Assembly (NCBI GenBank): GCA_964468725.1
Contig: CAYXVU010000102.1
Location: 1 to 19,964, forward strand
Length of the DNA: 19,964 nt
DNA from: CAYXVU01 sp964468725
GTDB taxonomy: Bacteria > Acidobacteriota > Blastocatellia > UBA7656
Direction: 5' to 3'
Shown: piece by piece, positions 7,035 to 15,660 of the stretch
Numbering within the stretch: position 1 is the stretch's first letter
Layout: the number at the start of each line of letters is the position of its first letter
Notes under the pieces: model-generated
Database searches by the model: none
What the model was told of the DNA's origin: nothing
The model's input: only the letters and a program-made list of their open reading frames with translations
Position numbers and translations under genes: made by a program

Positions 7035-10000
7035 ATGCACGATCATAACGAATTCATCCCCCTGCACGCGCACCGCAATGACGCGCGCGGTCAAGCCTAC
7101 TGGCGCAGCCTCGAAGAACTGGCGGATACCCAAGCCTTTCAGGAACTCTTGCATCGCGAATTTCCGAGTCAGGCATCGGAATGGACAGACCCCGTCGGTC
7201 GCCGAAAATTCTTGAAATTGATGGGCGCTTCGATTGCGCTGGCAGGGTTGACCGCTTGCACCAAACAGCCGACCGAAGAGATCGCGCCCTATGTTCGTCA
7301 ACCCGAAGGCGTGGTTCCTGGTCAGGAACTCTTCTTTGCAACTGCGATGACGATGAGTGGGGTCGCCACAGGGCTGCTCGTCAAAAGCCACGAAGGTCGC
7401 CCGACGAAAATAGAAGGCAATCCCGATCATCCCGCCAGCCTCGGCGCAACCCATAAATTCGCACAGGCTTCTATCCTTTCGCTTTATGACCCGGATCGCG
7501 CGCAGACGGTTACCTATATCGGCGACGAACGCACCTATGCCGCCCTGCTCGGCGCAATTCGCCGCGAACTGGTGGCGCAAAAGCCCTTGGGAGGGGCGGG
7601 GCTGCGCATCCTTACCGAACCGATCACATCATCAAGTCTGGGCGCACAGATCAAGGCTCTGCTCGCCGAATACCCGGCGGCCAAGTGGTATCAGTATGAA
7701 CCCGCAGGCCGTGACAATGTGCGTGAAGGGGCGCGCCTCGCTTTCGGACAGTACGCCAACACGGTTTACAAACTGGATAAAGCCAAGGTTGTTCTCTCAC
7801 TCGATGCCGATTTTCTGAGCGTAGGGGCTGCCAGCCTGCGACAGTCGCGCGACTTTATGGCGAAGCGCAAACTGACAGGCGGCAATCAGGAGATGAATCG
7901 CCTCTATGTCGTCGAGTGCACGCCGAGCGCGACGGGGGCGAAAGCCGATCACAAATTGCCGCTCAAACCGAGCGAGGTCGAAACCTTCGCCCGCGCCGTG
8001 GCGGCCAAACTGGAAGTGTCAGTCGGACAATCTCCATCGGGCAACTTCGAAAGCGTACACGCGAAATTTATTCAGGCCGTTGCCGAAGACCTGAAAAAGA
8101 ATCGCGGGCAGAGCCTCGTCATCGCAGGCGAACATCAACCGCCGGTCGTTCATGCCATCGCCCATGCCATCAACGACGCCCTCGGCAATGCAGGCAATAC
8201 GGTTGCCTATACCGACGCGCTCGAAGCGCAACCTGCTAACAGCTTTGAGCAGATCAAACAACTGGTTAGCGATATTGATAATCGGCAGGTTGATCTGTTG
8301 CTCATCCTCGGCGGCAATCCGGTGTATGACGCGCCCGCCGATTTGGAGTTTGGCAAAAAGATCAAGGACGGGGTGCGGCTGCGCATTCATTCGAGCCTGA
8401 ACTTCAATGAGACTTCCGCCCTCTGTCAGTGGCATATTCCGGAAGCGCATTATTTGGAGTCATGGGGTGACGTGCGCGCTTCTGATGGAGTTGTGTCAGT
8501 GCAGCAACCGCTGATCGCGCCGCTTTATGATGGCAAGACGGCACAGGAAATTCTCGGCGCCTTTTCCGAACAGCCGGAACGCAAAGGCTATGACATCGTG
8601 CGCGAATACTGGCAGGCGCAACTCGGCGGCTCGCCGGATGAGTTTGGTCGCCGTTGGCGCAGAGCCTTACATGATGGAATGCTGGCCAACACCGCATTGG
8701 CGGAAAAGCCCCTCACTATCAAAGCGAATTGGTGGGCAGATAGCAAACCGGCATCGCCCACTGCCTCCGGTTTCGAAATCGCCTTTCGCCCTGATCCCAA
8801 CATCTTTGACGGACGCTTTGCCAATAACGGCTGGCTGCAAGAGTTGCCGAAACCATTGACCGCGCTGACCTGGGGAAATGCGGCACTCATCAGCCCGGCC
8901 ACGGCTGCCGCTCTCGGGTTGGAATCGAAGCCGGGTAAAAAAGGCGGCGATTATTTCTCTGATGACATCCGCATCGAGCATCAAGGCCGCACTTTGACCT
9001 GTCCGATCTGGATTCTGCCGGGGCAGCCCGATAATGCCATCACCTTGCACCTCGGTTATGGCCGCACGCAGGCGGGCAGGGTTGGCGAAGGACTCGGGTT
9101 CAATGCCTACAACCTGCGTCTGTCGGATTCTCCCAATCAAGCTGTAGGAGCCGCGGTCAGCAAAGCGGGCAGCCAAACAACGCTGGCTGTCACCCAGTTG
9201 CATCACGTCATTGATACAGCGGATTTGAAAGACCGCGACTTGATCCGCGCCGGGTCGCTTGAACATTACAAAGAGCATCCCGATCTTGCGCCCGCGCATC
9301 ACGGCGAACATCCGGATGTGTCGCTCTTCGAACCGTACCTGTACGAAGGCTATGCCTGGGGCATGGCGATTGATCTAAACGCTTGCATCGGGTGCAGCGC
9401 CTGCGTCGTTGCCTGTCAGTCGGAAAATAACATACCAGTCGTCGGGAAAGAGCAGGTCGAGCGCAGCCGCGAAATGCAGTGGCTACGGATTGACGCTTAC
9501 TACAAAGGCAGCGAGGCGAACCCCGAAACCTTCTTTCAACCGGTGCCCTGCATGCAATGCGAAGACGCTCCTTGCGAAGTCGTCTGCCCGGTTGCCGCGA
9601 CCGTGCATAGCTCGGAAGGTCTCAACGACATGGTGTACAACCGCTGCGTCGGCACGCGCTACTGTTCGAACAACTGCCCATACAAAGTTCGCCGCTTCAA
9701 CTATTTTCTCTATCAGGATTTTCAGACTCCGCACTTGCAATTGCTGCGTAACCCGGAGGTCTCTGTCCGCAGTCGCGGCGTGATGGAAAAATGCACCTAC
9801 TGTGTGCAGCGCATTCAAGCGGCAAAGATCAAATCCGAACTCGAAGACCGAACGGTTGCCGATGGCGAAATCAAGACGGCTTGCGAGCAGTCGTGTCCGA
9901 CGCAGGCCATCGTCTTTGGCAATCTCAACGACCCGAATAGCCGCGTTGTGAAGGCCAAACAAGAGCCGCGCAATTATTCATTGCTGGGCGAACTCAACAC

Positions 10001-10064
10001 CAAACCGCGCACTACCTATTTAGGCGCTGTGCGCAACCTCAACCCCGAATTGGAGAACGCGTAG
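7035..10064 (+). CDS. actB: alternative complex III molybdopterin-type/iron-sulfur subunit ActB
   Basis: This is a 1009-residue fusion of a molybdopterin-oxidoreductase-like domain (about 80-750) with a ferredoxin-like four-cluster domain (about 770-970). A twin-arginine-like motif, GRRKFLKLMGAS, lies near residues 55-66, followed by a hydrophobic stretch and LTAC, so Tat export is likely. Cys-rich motifs appear in the order CIGCSACVVAC (about 784), CMQCEDAPCEVVC (about 838), CVGTRYCSNNC (about 870) and a last split group, KCTYC plus ACEQSC (about 918-955). Together they suit three [4Fe-4S] clusters and one [3Fe-4S] cluster, as known for ActB. The Mo-binding domain of this family normally carries no Mo cofactor. 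I chose the ATG at 7035 (AGGAT 7 bases upstream) over a TTG at 7008. actC begins 4 bases after the stop. Confidence 0.95.
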   Translation: MHDHNEFIPLHAHRNDARGQAYWRSLEELADTQAFQELLHREFPSQASEWTDPVGRRKFLKLMGASIALAGLTACTKQPTEEIAPYVRQPEGVVPGQELFFATAMTMSGVATGLLVKSHEGRPTKIEGNPDHPASLGATHKFAQASILSLYDPDRAQTVTYIGDERTYAALLGAIRRELVAQKPLGGAGLRILTEPITSSSLGAQIKALLAEYPAAKWYQYEPAGRDNVREGARLAFGQYANTVYKLDKAKVVLSLDADFLSVGAASLRQSRDFMAKRKLTGGNQEMNRLYVVECTPSATGAKADHKLPLKPSEVETFARAVAAKLEVSVGQSPSGNFESVHAKFIQAVAEDLKKNRGQSLVIAGEHQPPVVHAIAHAINDALGNAGNTVAYTDALEAQPANSFEQIKQLVSDIDNRQVDLLLILGGNPVYDAPADLEFGKKIKDGVRLRIHSSLNFNETSALCQWHIPEAHYLESWGDVRASDGVVSVQQPLIAPLYDGKTAQEILGAFSEQPERKGYDIVREYWQAQLGGSPDEFGRRWRRALHDGMLANTALAEKPLTIKANWWADSKPASPTASGFEIAFRPDPNIFDGRFANNGWLQELPKPLTALTWGNAALISPATAAALGLESKPGKKGGDYFSDDIRIEHQGRTLTCPIWILPGQPDNAITLHLGYGRTQAGRVGEGLGFNAYNLRLSDSPNQAVGAAVSKAGSQTTLAVTQLHHVIDTADLKDRDLIRAGSLEHYKEHPDLAPAHHGEHPDVSLFEPYLYEGYAWGMAIDLNACIGCSACVVACQSENNIPVVGKEQVERSREMQWLRIDAYYKGSEANPETFFQPVPCMQCEDAPCEVVCPVAATVHSSEGLNDMVYNRCVGTRYCSNNCPYKVRRFNYFLYQDFQTPHLQLLRNPEVSVRSRGVMEKCTYCVQRIQAAKIKSELEDRTVADGEIKTACEQSCPTQAIVFGNLNDPNSRVVKAKQEPRNYSLLGELNTKPRTTYLGAVRNLNPELENA

Positions 10065-10068
10065 CGTT

Positions 10069-11454
10069 ATGGCTGAAGAGAAGAACCTCTCGCCGGATGT
10101 AGATACCACACTAGCACCGGCTCCGGTGATTATGCCTGGACACACCTTCCGGTCGGTGACGGACAAGATCAGCACGCTGACCTTGAGCCGTCGCACGCCG
10201 CTTGGTTGGTTCATCGGTTTCGGTATCTCGTTTTTGATCTTCATGTTGTTGCTCTATGCCATCGGTGTGCTGGTTTTCCGTGGCGTCGGCGTATGGGGCA
10301 ACAATCAACCCGTCGGTTGGGCGTTCGACATCATCAACTTTGTTTGGTGGATTGGCATCGGTCACGCCGGAACGCTGATTTCGGCGATTCTTCTATTGCT
10401 CAGACAATCGTGGCGCACTTCGATCAATCGCTTTGCCGAAGCCATGACCCTGTTCGCTGTAGCCAGTGCAGGGCTCTATCCGCTCTTACATACCGGGCGA
10501 CCGTGGTTGGCCTATTGGTTGTTTCCCTATCCGAACACCATGGGGATGTGGCCGAACTTTCGCAGTCCGCTGATGTGGGATGTGTTCGCCGTTTCGACCT
10601 ATGCAACGGTCTCGGCGCTCTTTTGGTTCGTCGGGCTGATTCCCGATTTTGCGACGCTCCGCGACCGCGCAAAGAATCATCTGGCGAAGGTGATTTACGG
10701 AATGTTGGCGCTCGGTTGGCGCGGTTCGGCAAAACATTGGCACAACTATGAGACCGCATATTTGCTGTTGGCAGGACTGGCGACACCGTTGGTTATTTCG
10801 GTTCACACGGTTGTGAGCTTTGATTTTGCGGTTGGCATCGTGCCGGGTTGGCACGCGACGATCTTTCCTCCCTACTTTGTGGCGGGAGCGATTTACGCAG
10901 GGTTTGCGATGGTTTTGACGTTGGCTATTCCGCTGCGTCGTTGGTACGGGCTGGAAGACTTCATCACCATGCGCCACCTGAAGAATATGTCGAAGATCAT
11001 GTTAGCGACCGGCTTAATCGTCGCCTACGGCTATATGATGGAGACCTTCATGGCGTGGTACAGCGGCAGTACCTATGAAGCCTATATGATGAAGAATCGC
11101 TTTGCCGGGCCGTATGCCGCGTGGTATTGGGCGTTGATCGCTTGCAATGTTCTCATCCCGCAAGTGCTGTGGGTCAAGCGCGTGAGAAATAGCATCGCAG
11201 CGATCTTTGCCGTGTCGCTTGTCGTCAGCGTCGGCATGTGGTTGGAGCGCTACATCATCGTCGTCGTCAGTCTGCACAGAGATTTTCTGCCGTCGTCGTG
11301 GGGCATGCACAGTCCGACCTTTTTCGAAGTTTCGATGTTTGTCGGAACTATCGGCATGTTCTTTATGCTGCTCTTCCTATTTGTCCGCTTCTTGCCGGTG
11401 ATTTCGATCTTCGAGATGCGAACCATTTTGCCGCAAGCGGAAGTGAAAGAGTAG
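10069..11454 (+). CDS. actC: alternative complex III NrfD-like integral membrane subunit ActC
   Basis: This 461-residue, highly hydrophobic protein has about ten membrane helices. It follows the polysulfide reductase NrfD family pattern, with an N-terminal cytosolic tail of about 45 residues ending in RRTPLGWFIGFG. Conserved family features include the helix II region WWIGIGHAGTLISAILLLLRQ and the GRPWLAYWLFPYPN loop. ActC houses a quinol-binding site and contacts the Fe-S subunit ActB in alternative complex III. The start ATG lies 4 bases after the actB stop, so the two are surely co-translated. A paralogous membrane subunit, ActF, is encoded at 12906. Confidence 0.94.
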   Translation: MAEEKNLSPDVDTTLAPAPVIMPGHTFRSVTDKISTLTLSRRTPLGWFIGFGISFLIFMLLLYAIGVLVFRGVGVWGNNQPVGWAFDIINFVWWIGIGHAGTLISAILLLLRQSWRTSINRFAEAMTLFAVASAGLYPLLHTGRPWLAYWLFPYPNTMGMWPNFRSPLMWDVFAVSTYATVSALFWFVGLIPDFATLRDRAKNHLAKVIYGMLALGWRGSAKHWHNYETAYLLLAGLATPLVISVHTVVSFDFAVGIVPGWHATIFPPYFVAGAIYAGFAMVLTLAIPLRRWYGLEDFITMRHLKNMSKIMLATGLIVAYGYMMETFMAWYSGSTYEAYMMKNRFAGPYAAWYWALIACNVLIPQVLWVKRVRNSIAAIFAVSLVVSVGMWLERYIIVVVSLHRDFLPSSWGMHSPTFFEVSMFVGTIGMFFMLLFLFVRFLPVISIFEMRTILPQAEVKE

Positions 11455-11481
11455 TTGGCAGCCGTTCAAAGAGGGTGAGAG

Positions 11482-12018
11482 ATGAAGAAAGGTGATTTAT
11501 ACGGGCTGATAGCGGAGTTTAATACGCCGAGCGAGATCGTTGCCGCAGCGCATAAAGCGCGCGCCGTCGGGTATCGGAATCTGGATGCCTACACGCCGTT
11601 CCCGATAGAAGCCCTGTCGGAAGCGCTCGAATTACATAAATCGAAACTGCCGCGTCTCGTCTTGATCGGCGGCGTGATTGGCTGTCTCGGCGGCTATTTG
11701 CTGCAATACTGGGCATCGGTGATTGAGTACCCGCTCAACGTTGGCGGTCGCCCGTTGCATAGTTGGCCGATGTTCATTCCCATCACCTTTGAGACTACCG
11801 TATTGATTGCGGCGTTTTCGGCTGTGTTAGGTATGCTAGCGCTTAACGGATTGCCACAGCCTTATCACCCAGTCTTCAACTCGCCGCGCTTCGATCTGGC
11901 TAGCCGCTCGCAATTCTTTCTCTGTATCGAAGCGAAAGACCCGCAGTTCGATGCGCTAAAGACCCGCGATTTTTTAGAAAGCCTTTCGCCGATGTTGGTC
12001 AGCGAAGTCGAGGCGTAA
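11482..12018 (+). CDS. actD: alternative complex III subunit ActD (DUF3341)
   Basis: This 178-residue protein has two membrane helices (about 54-75 and 98-122) between an N-terminal soluble part (YGLIAEFNTPSEIVAAAHKARAVGY) and a short C-terminal domain (FFLCIEAKDPQFD). This is the pattern of DUF3341, the ActD subunit, which has no cofactor and is thought to stabilise the complex. A GA-rich ribosome binding site, GAGGGTGAGAG (11471-11481), directly precedes the ATG. It sits between actC and actE as in other act operons. Confidence 0.93.
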   Translation: MKKGDLYGLIAEFNTPSEIVAAAHKARAVGYRNLDAYTPFPIEALSEALELHKSKLPRLVLIGGVIGCLGGYLLQYWASVIEYPLNVGGRPLHSWPMFIPITFETTVLIAAFSAVLGMLALNGLPQPYHPVFNSPRFDLASRSQFFLCIEAKDPQFDALKTRDFLESLSPMLVSEVEA

Positions 12019-12079
12019 AGCCGTTGGTTAGCAGACGAGGGAAGGCCGAAGGCAGTAGAAGAGCATGAGGAGATTGGAG

Positions 12080-12736
12080 ATGTCGGGCGAAAACTTTATA
12101 AAGATGAAGCGCGGCGGGTGGCGGCCTGCCGTGCTGTTGACGGCATTGTGCCTGCTGCCGACGGCGGTTCTTACCACTGGTTGCCGTCAGGATATGCACG
12201 ATCAGCCGAAGTACACCCCGCTCAGACCATCGAATTTTTTTAACGATGGCCGTTCGGCGCGCCCTTTGGTCGAAGGCACAGTGGCGCGCGGGCAACTGAA
12301 AGAAGACGACCTGCTCTTCACCGGAAAAAGCGGCGGCGCGACAACGCCGACGGGGCAAGCGGCAAGCGGGCAAGGTTTTGCTGATACTTTTCCTTTTCCG
12401 GTTACCCAAGCGGTGATGGATCGCGGTCAAGAGCGTTACAACATCTTTTGCTCGATGTGTCACGACCGCACCGGCAACGGGCAGGGAATGGTTGTGCGCC
12501 GGGGCTACCGGCAACCGCCTTCGCTCCACCTTGAGCGTCTGCGACAAGCGCCCGCAGGCTATTTTTTCGACGTGATGACCAACGGGTTTGGGGCGATGCC
12601 CGATTATGCGTCGCAGATTCCGGTCAAAGACCGTTGGGCGATTATCGCCTACATCCGCGCCTTGCAACTGAGTGAACAGGGAACGGTCAACCAACTGAGT
12701 CCGGCAGAGCGCGAGAAATTGAATTCGCAAAAGTGA
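12080..12736 (+). CDS. actE: alternative complex III monoheme cytochrome c lipoprotein ActE
   Basis: This 218-residue protein has an N-terminal hydrophobic signal ending in LTTGC (Cys35), consistent with a lipoprotein, and one heme-c site, CSMCH (Cys123, Cys126, His127), with probable axial Met172 in GAMPDYASQIP. It is the ActE subunit, a class I cytochrome c that hands electrons on from the complex, here probably to the CoxB heme. I chose the ATG at 12080 because AGGAG lies 7 bases upstream. An ATG at 12065 would add five residues, and an ATG at 12104 would give a tighter signal peptide but lacks a binding site. A repeat-rich spacer of 169 bases separates it from actF. Confidence 0.92.
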   Translation: MSGENFIKMKRGGWRPAVLLTALCLLPTAVLTTGCRQDMHDQPKYTPLRPSNFFNDGRSARPLVEGTVARGQLKEDDLLFTGKSGGATTPTGQAASGQGFADTFPFPVTQAVMDRGQERYNIFCSMCHDRTGNGQGMVVRRGYRQPPSLHLERLRQAPAGYFFDVMTNGFGAMPDYASQIPVKDRWAIIAYIRALQLSEQGTVNQLSPAEREKLNSQK

Positions 12737-12744
12737 CAAGGGAA

Positions 12745-12884
12745 GTGACGAGTGACAAAACGGCAGGAAAAGAGAATGCAGAATCAAGAATTCAGAATGG
12801 AAGCGGAGGCAAAACGTGCCGACTGCCTTATCCCTTCTAAATTCTTGATTCTGCATTCTGTATTCTCCTAGTTTCACTTGTCAC
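12745..12884. mobile_element. hairpin repeat element A between actE and actF (gene-less, MITE-like)
   Basis: The core is an inverted repeat, 12773-12797 with 12835-12859, matching at 24 of 25 positions and enclosing a 37-base loop. The arms are built of GAATNCA-like heptads. Weaker outer arms extend it: GTGACGAGTGACAAAAC (12745-12761) is the inverse of GTTTCACTTGTCAC (12871-12884), apart from a 3-base gap and one mismatch. The loop begins with an ATG context (TTCAGAATGGAAGCG) shared with element B, where it holds the first codons of a gene. A 24-codon frame across the loop and right arm (12797-12871) has no recognisable product. In RNA this would form a stable hairpin ahead of actF. Confidence 0.7.
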
Positions 12885-12905
12885 AGAGAGAAGAGGATAG
12901 GAGTG

Positions 12906-14096
12906 ATGACTGAGACTACCGCAACCGCACCGCCCGAATTAGATCGGTTTCGGCAACGCGCGCTGGTCGTTGGCATCGTTGCATTGGCGGCGTGCCTCAT
13001 CTATGCAGTCTTCAACCGCGAGCAATTTTTTCGGTCGTATCTATTGGCTTACATCTTTTGGATTGCCATCCCGCTCGGCTGCTTTGCCATCCTGATGGTG
13101 CAACACTTGTCGGGCGGCGCGTGGGGATTGGTGATTCGCCGCGTACTCGAAGGCGCAACCCGCACCTTTCCGCTGATGGTGTTGCTCTTCATTCCGCTGG
13201 CGCTCGGCGCGACAACCCTCTACCCCTGGACGAATCACGAAGCCGTGCAAGCCGACGAACTGCTGCATCACAAACAACCCTATTTGAACCTTACTTTCTT
13301 CTTTGTTCGCGCGGCCTTCTATTTCATGGTCTGGATGGCGGTCTCCTTCTTCTTAAATCGCTGGTCGCTTGAACAAGACCGCACTCATGAAGCTTCGATC
13401 ACCCGACGGATGCAAAATCTGAGCGGTCCCGGGTTGGTGTTGTACGGACTGACGGTGACCTTTGCGGCGGTTGATTGGGTGATGTCGCTCGACCCGAAAT
13501 GGTTCTCGACGATCTTCGGCATCTTGCTGATGGGCGGGCAGGGTGTCGCCGCTATGTCGTTTGTCATTGCGGCAATGGTCTTGCTGGCCAATCATAGGCC
13601 GATGTCCGACATCCTCGCGCCGCGCCATTTGCACGATTTGGGCAAACTGTTGCTCGCCTTCATCATGCTGTGGGCTTACTTTTCCTTCTCGCAATTTTTA
13701 ATCATCTGGTCGGGCAATCTGCCGGAAGAGACTCCCTGGTATGTGCATCGCTTGCACGGCGCGTGGAAGTTTATCGGGTTGGCGCTGGTCGTCTTTCATT
13801 TCGCCTTGCCCTTCGTCGTGCTGCTATCGCGCGATTTGAAACGGCGCGGCAAGATGCTCATCATCGTGGCGCTGGCGGTTATCCTCATGCGATTGGTTGA
13901 TCTGTTCTGGTTGATCGCGCCCGAACGCGAAGCCGGTGCGTTTCGCCTGCACTGGATGGATTTGGCGTTGCCCATCGGAGTCGGCGGCGTGTGGCTTTTC
14001 TATTTCGCCACTCAACTCAAGACGCGACCCTTAATTCCGATTGGCGATCCAACTCTGCAAGATGCCATCGCGCCCGAACACGAGCATGGCCATTGA
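12906..14096 (+). CDS. actF: alternative complex III membrane subunit ActF
   Basis: This 396-residue integral membrane protein has about ten hydrophobic helices and is a divergent relative of ActC/NrfD. Supporting features are LDPKWFSTIFGILLMGGQGVA, the conserved region DLGKLLLAFIMLWAYFSFSQ, and a C-terminal tail after the last helix ending in His-rich EHEHGH. The position after actE and the length fit the quinol:cytochrome c oxidoreductase membrane subunit ActF. A GTG at 12903 directly precedes the ATG at 12906; I take the ATG, with GAGGAT (12893-12898) as the binding site. The hairpin of element A ends 21 bases upstream of the ATG, so it may affect translation. Confidence 0.92.
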   Translation: MTETTATAPPELDRFRQRALVVGIVALAACLIYAVFNREQFFRSYLLAYIFWIAIPLGCFAILMVQHLSGGAWGLVIRRVLEGATRTFPLMVLLFIPLALGATTLYPWTNHEAVQADELLHHKQPYLNLTFFFVRAAFYFMVWMAVSFFLNRWSLEQDRTHEASITRRMQNLSGPGLVLYGLTVTFAAVDWVMSLDPKWFSTIFGILLMGGQGVAAMSFVIAAMVLLANHRPMSDILAPRHLHDLGKLLLAFIMLWAYFSFSQFLIIWSGNLPEETPWYVHRLHGAWKFIGLALVVFHFALPFVVLLSRDLKRRGKMLIIVALAVILMRLVDLFWLIAPEREAGAFRLHWMDLALPIGVGGVWLFYFATQLKTRPLIPIGDPTLQDAIAPEHEHGH

Positions 14097-14119
14097 GCGG
14101 CAAGTTGAAGTGAGTAATT

Positions 14120-14656
14120 ATGAGCGAAACAAATCAACATTCCGTTGCTCCGGCGGCAGACGTGAAACACGAAGTCGAAAATATCAATATCAAACCGCTG
14201 GTGATGTTCTTGATCTACTTGTCTATCGTGACAGCGGGAACCTGTGGGCTGATGTACGGCCTATTCACCTATTTTGAATCGCGCGCGGCGACACTTGATC
14301 GCCGGAATGTGTCGCCGCTGGCCGCCGAGCGCGAACTGTTGCCACCGCAACCGCGCTTACAACTTGCGCCAAATGAGGCCGGACAAACCGCCCCCAATGT
14401 TTTGCAAGACCATCCGCTCGTCGAGTTGAGGACTCTCCGCGCAGAGGAGAACAATAAACTTATCGAACCTGCATGGCTCAATGAAAAGGAGGGCATCGTT
14501 CGGTTGCCCATCGAGCGCGCGAAAGCCTTATTACTTGAGAAAGGCTTGCCCACACGCGCCGAGCCGCCGCCGACCAACGAGGCGAAGGCCACGCCTCTGC
14601 AACCCGCGCCTCCGGCGACCAAATCCCGAGCCCAAGCAGCGGGGAAACAGCCATGA
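14120..14656 (+). CDS. single-helix membrane protein of unknown function in the act-cox operon
   Basis: This 178-residue protein has one membrane helix at about 25-48 (KPLVMFLIYLSIVTAGTCGL) after a short, charged N-terminal tail. The following periplasmic part carries LAPNEAGQTAPNVLQDHPLVELRTLRAEENNKL and then WLNEKEGIVRLPIERAKALLLEKGLP, and ends in a Pro/Ala-rich tail. The last two blocks look like a conserved motif of small proteins encoded beside act/cox genes. I know of no assigned function. It lies 23 bases after actF and overlaps the Sco gene by 4 bases (ATGA), so it is coupled to copper insertion or oxidase assembly. A role as an assembly factor or accessory subunit is an inference. 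Confidence 0.82.
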   Translation: MSETNQHSVAPAADVKHEVENINIKPLVMFLIYLSIVTAGTCGLMYGLFTYFESRAATLDRRNVSPLAAERELLPPQPRLQLAPNEAGQTAPNVLQDHPLVELRTLRAEENNKLIEPAWLNEKEGIVRLPIERAKALLLEKGLPTRAEPPPTNEAKATPLQPAPPATKSRAQAAGKQP

Positions 14657-15660
14657 AACGAAAGCCGTTGTCCGTTGTCCGTTACCCATTGTCCGTTGCC
14701 GATGGTTCCTTATCGGTTGTCGGCAAGGAGCGAAAGTCCGCAGACCGTCAGCAAGAAGCAGGCAGAAAATGGCAATGCGTCTCTGTGCCTTTGCGTCTTT
14801 GCGCCGTTGCGTTTTTCATTGTGGTTCACTTATCCGCTGTTGATGTTGCCGCGCAGCAGAGCGGCTTGCCGCAGGGGTCGCCCATGCAGAGCGCGTCGAA
14901 ATCGGATGGTACGCCGAAGATTTTGCGCGATATCGGCATTGAACAGAGACTGAATGCCCAAGCCCCGCTCGATATTGAGTTCAAAGATGAAACCGGCAAA
15001 ACCGTTCAGTTGGCGCAGTACTTCACCAACAAGCCGGTCGTGCTGGCGTTGGTCTACTATCAATGCCCAATGCTTTGCCATCAAGTTCTCGGCGGGTTAG
15101 AAAGCAGCGCAAAAGCCATTCCCTCTCTGTCGGTCGGAAAAGATTTCGAAGTCGTCGCCGTAAGCTTTGATGCGCGCGAAACGCCGGAACAGGCGATGCA
15201 ACAAAAAGAGAAATACCTCGCAATGTACGAGCGACCCCATACCCATGCCGGTTGGCACTTTCTGACCGGCGAACAGACGGCCATTGACCGGCTGACCGAA
15301 GCCGTCGGCTTCAAATATGAGTTTGACCGAGAGACCAATCAGTTCGCGCACGCGGGCGGCATTATGGTGCTGACACCCGAAGGCAAACTCTCGCGTTATT
15401 TCTACGGCATTGAGTACTCGCCTAAAGATTTGCGTTTCGGCTTGATCGAAGCCTCGCAAAACCGCATCGGCTCGGTCGTCGATCAAGTGTTGCTCTACTG
15501 CTATCACTACGACCCGATGACCGGCAAATACGGAGTTGTGGTGTTGAACGTGATGCGGCTGGCGGGGGCAGTCACGGTAGTGCTGATTGTAATCTTGCTG
15601 GTGATCTTGCGACGCCGCGAACATCGCCGCGGACGCTTGAATATGGAAGGTGCTGCTTAG
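14653..15660 (+). CDS. Sco/SenC-type copper chaperone for cytochrome c oxidase
   Basis: This 335-residue protein has a thioredoxin-like Sco domain at about 95-285. The copper ligands are visible: Cys138 and Cys142 in CPMLC, and His233 in FAHAGGIMVL. A membrane helix lies near the C-terminus at about 303-319, followed by an Arg-rich tail. Sco proteins deliver copper to the CuA site of subunit II, whose gene starts at the very next base. The first about 45 residues are unusual. They come from heptad repeats of CCGTTGT type (14665-14700) and a second repetitive stretch (14776-14815), and they precede the real signal-like hydrophobic segment at 46-67. A GTG at 14785 is a possible alternative start giving a normal signal peptide, but the ATG at 14653 overlaps the upstream stop as expected for coupling. 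Confidence 0.88.
   Translation: MKRKPLSVVRYPLSVADGSLSVVGKERKSADRQQEAGRKWQCVSVPLRLCAVAFFIVVHLSAVDVAAQQSGLPQGSPMQSASKSDGTPKILRDIGIEQRLNAQAPLDIEFKDETGKTVQLAQYFTNKPVVLALVYYQCPMLCHQVLGGLESSAKAIPSLSVGKDFEVVAVSFDARETPEQAMQQKEKYLAMYERPHTHAGWHFLTGEQTAIDRLTEAVGFKYEFDRETNQFAHAGGIMVLTPEGKLSRYFYGIEYSPKDLRFGLIEASQNRIGSVVDQVLLYCYHYDPMTGKYGVVVLNVMRLAGAVTVVLIVILLVILRRREHRRGRLNMEGAA
14665..14815. repeat. repeat-like DNA inside the 5' end of the Sco gene
   Basis: Bases 14665-14700 are five near-copies of a 7-base unit (CCGTTGT, CCGTTAC, CCATTGT and so on). TTGCCGA (14696-14702) and TCGGCAA form an inverted pair shortly after. Bases 14776-14815 show a second short-period pattern of TTTGCGTC/TTTGCGCC. Both are read in frame as part of the protein. 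They look like dispersed repeats that entered the gene start. Confidence 0.5.

Noticed and set aside
6699..7580. 293-codon minus-strand frame across the actA end and actB start
   Set aside because: It is antisense to two clearly identified genes and has no recognisable product; a shadow of biased codon use.
11999..12877. 292-codon minus-strand frame over actE and hairpin A
   Set aside because: Antisense to actE; its start lies inside the repeat arm and the translation is Arg/His-rich without domains.
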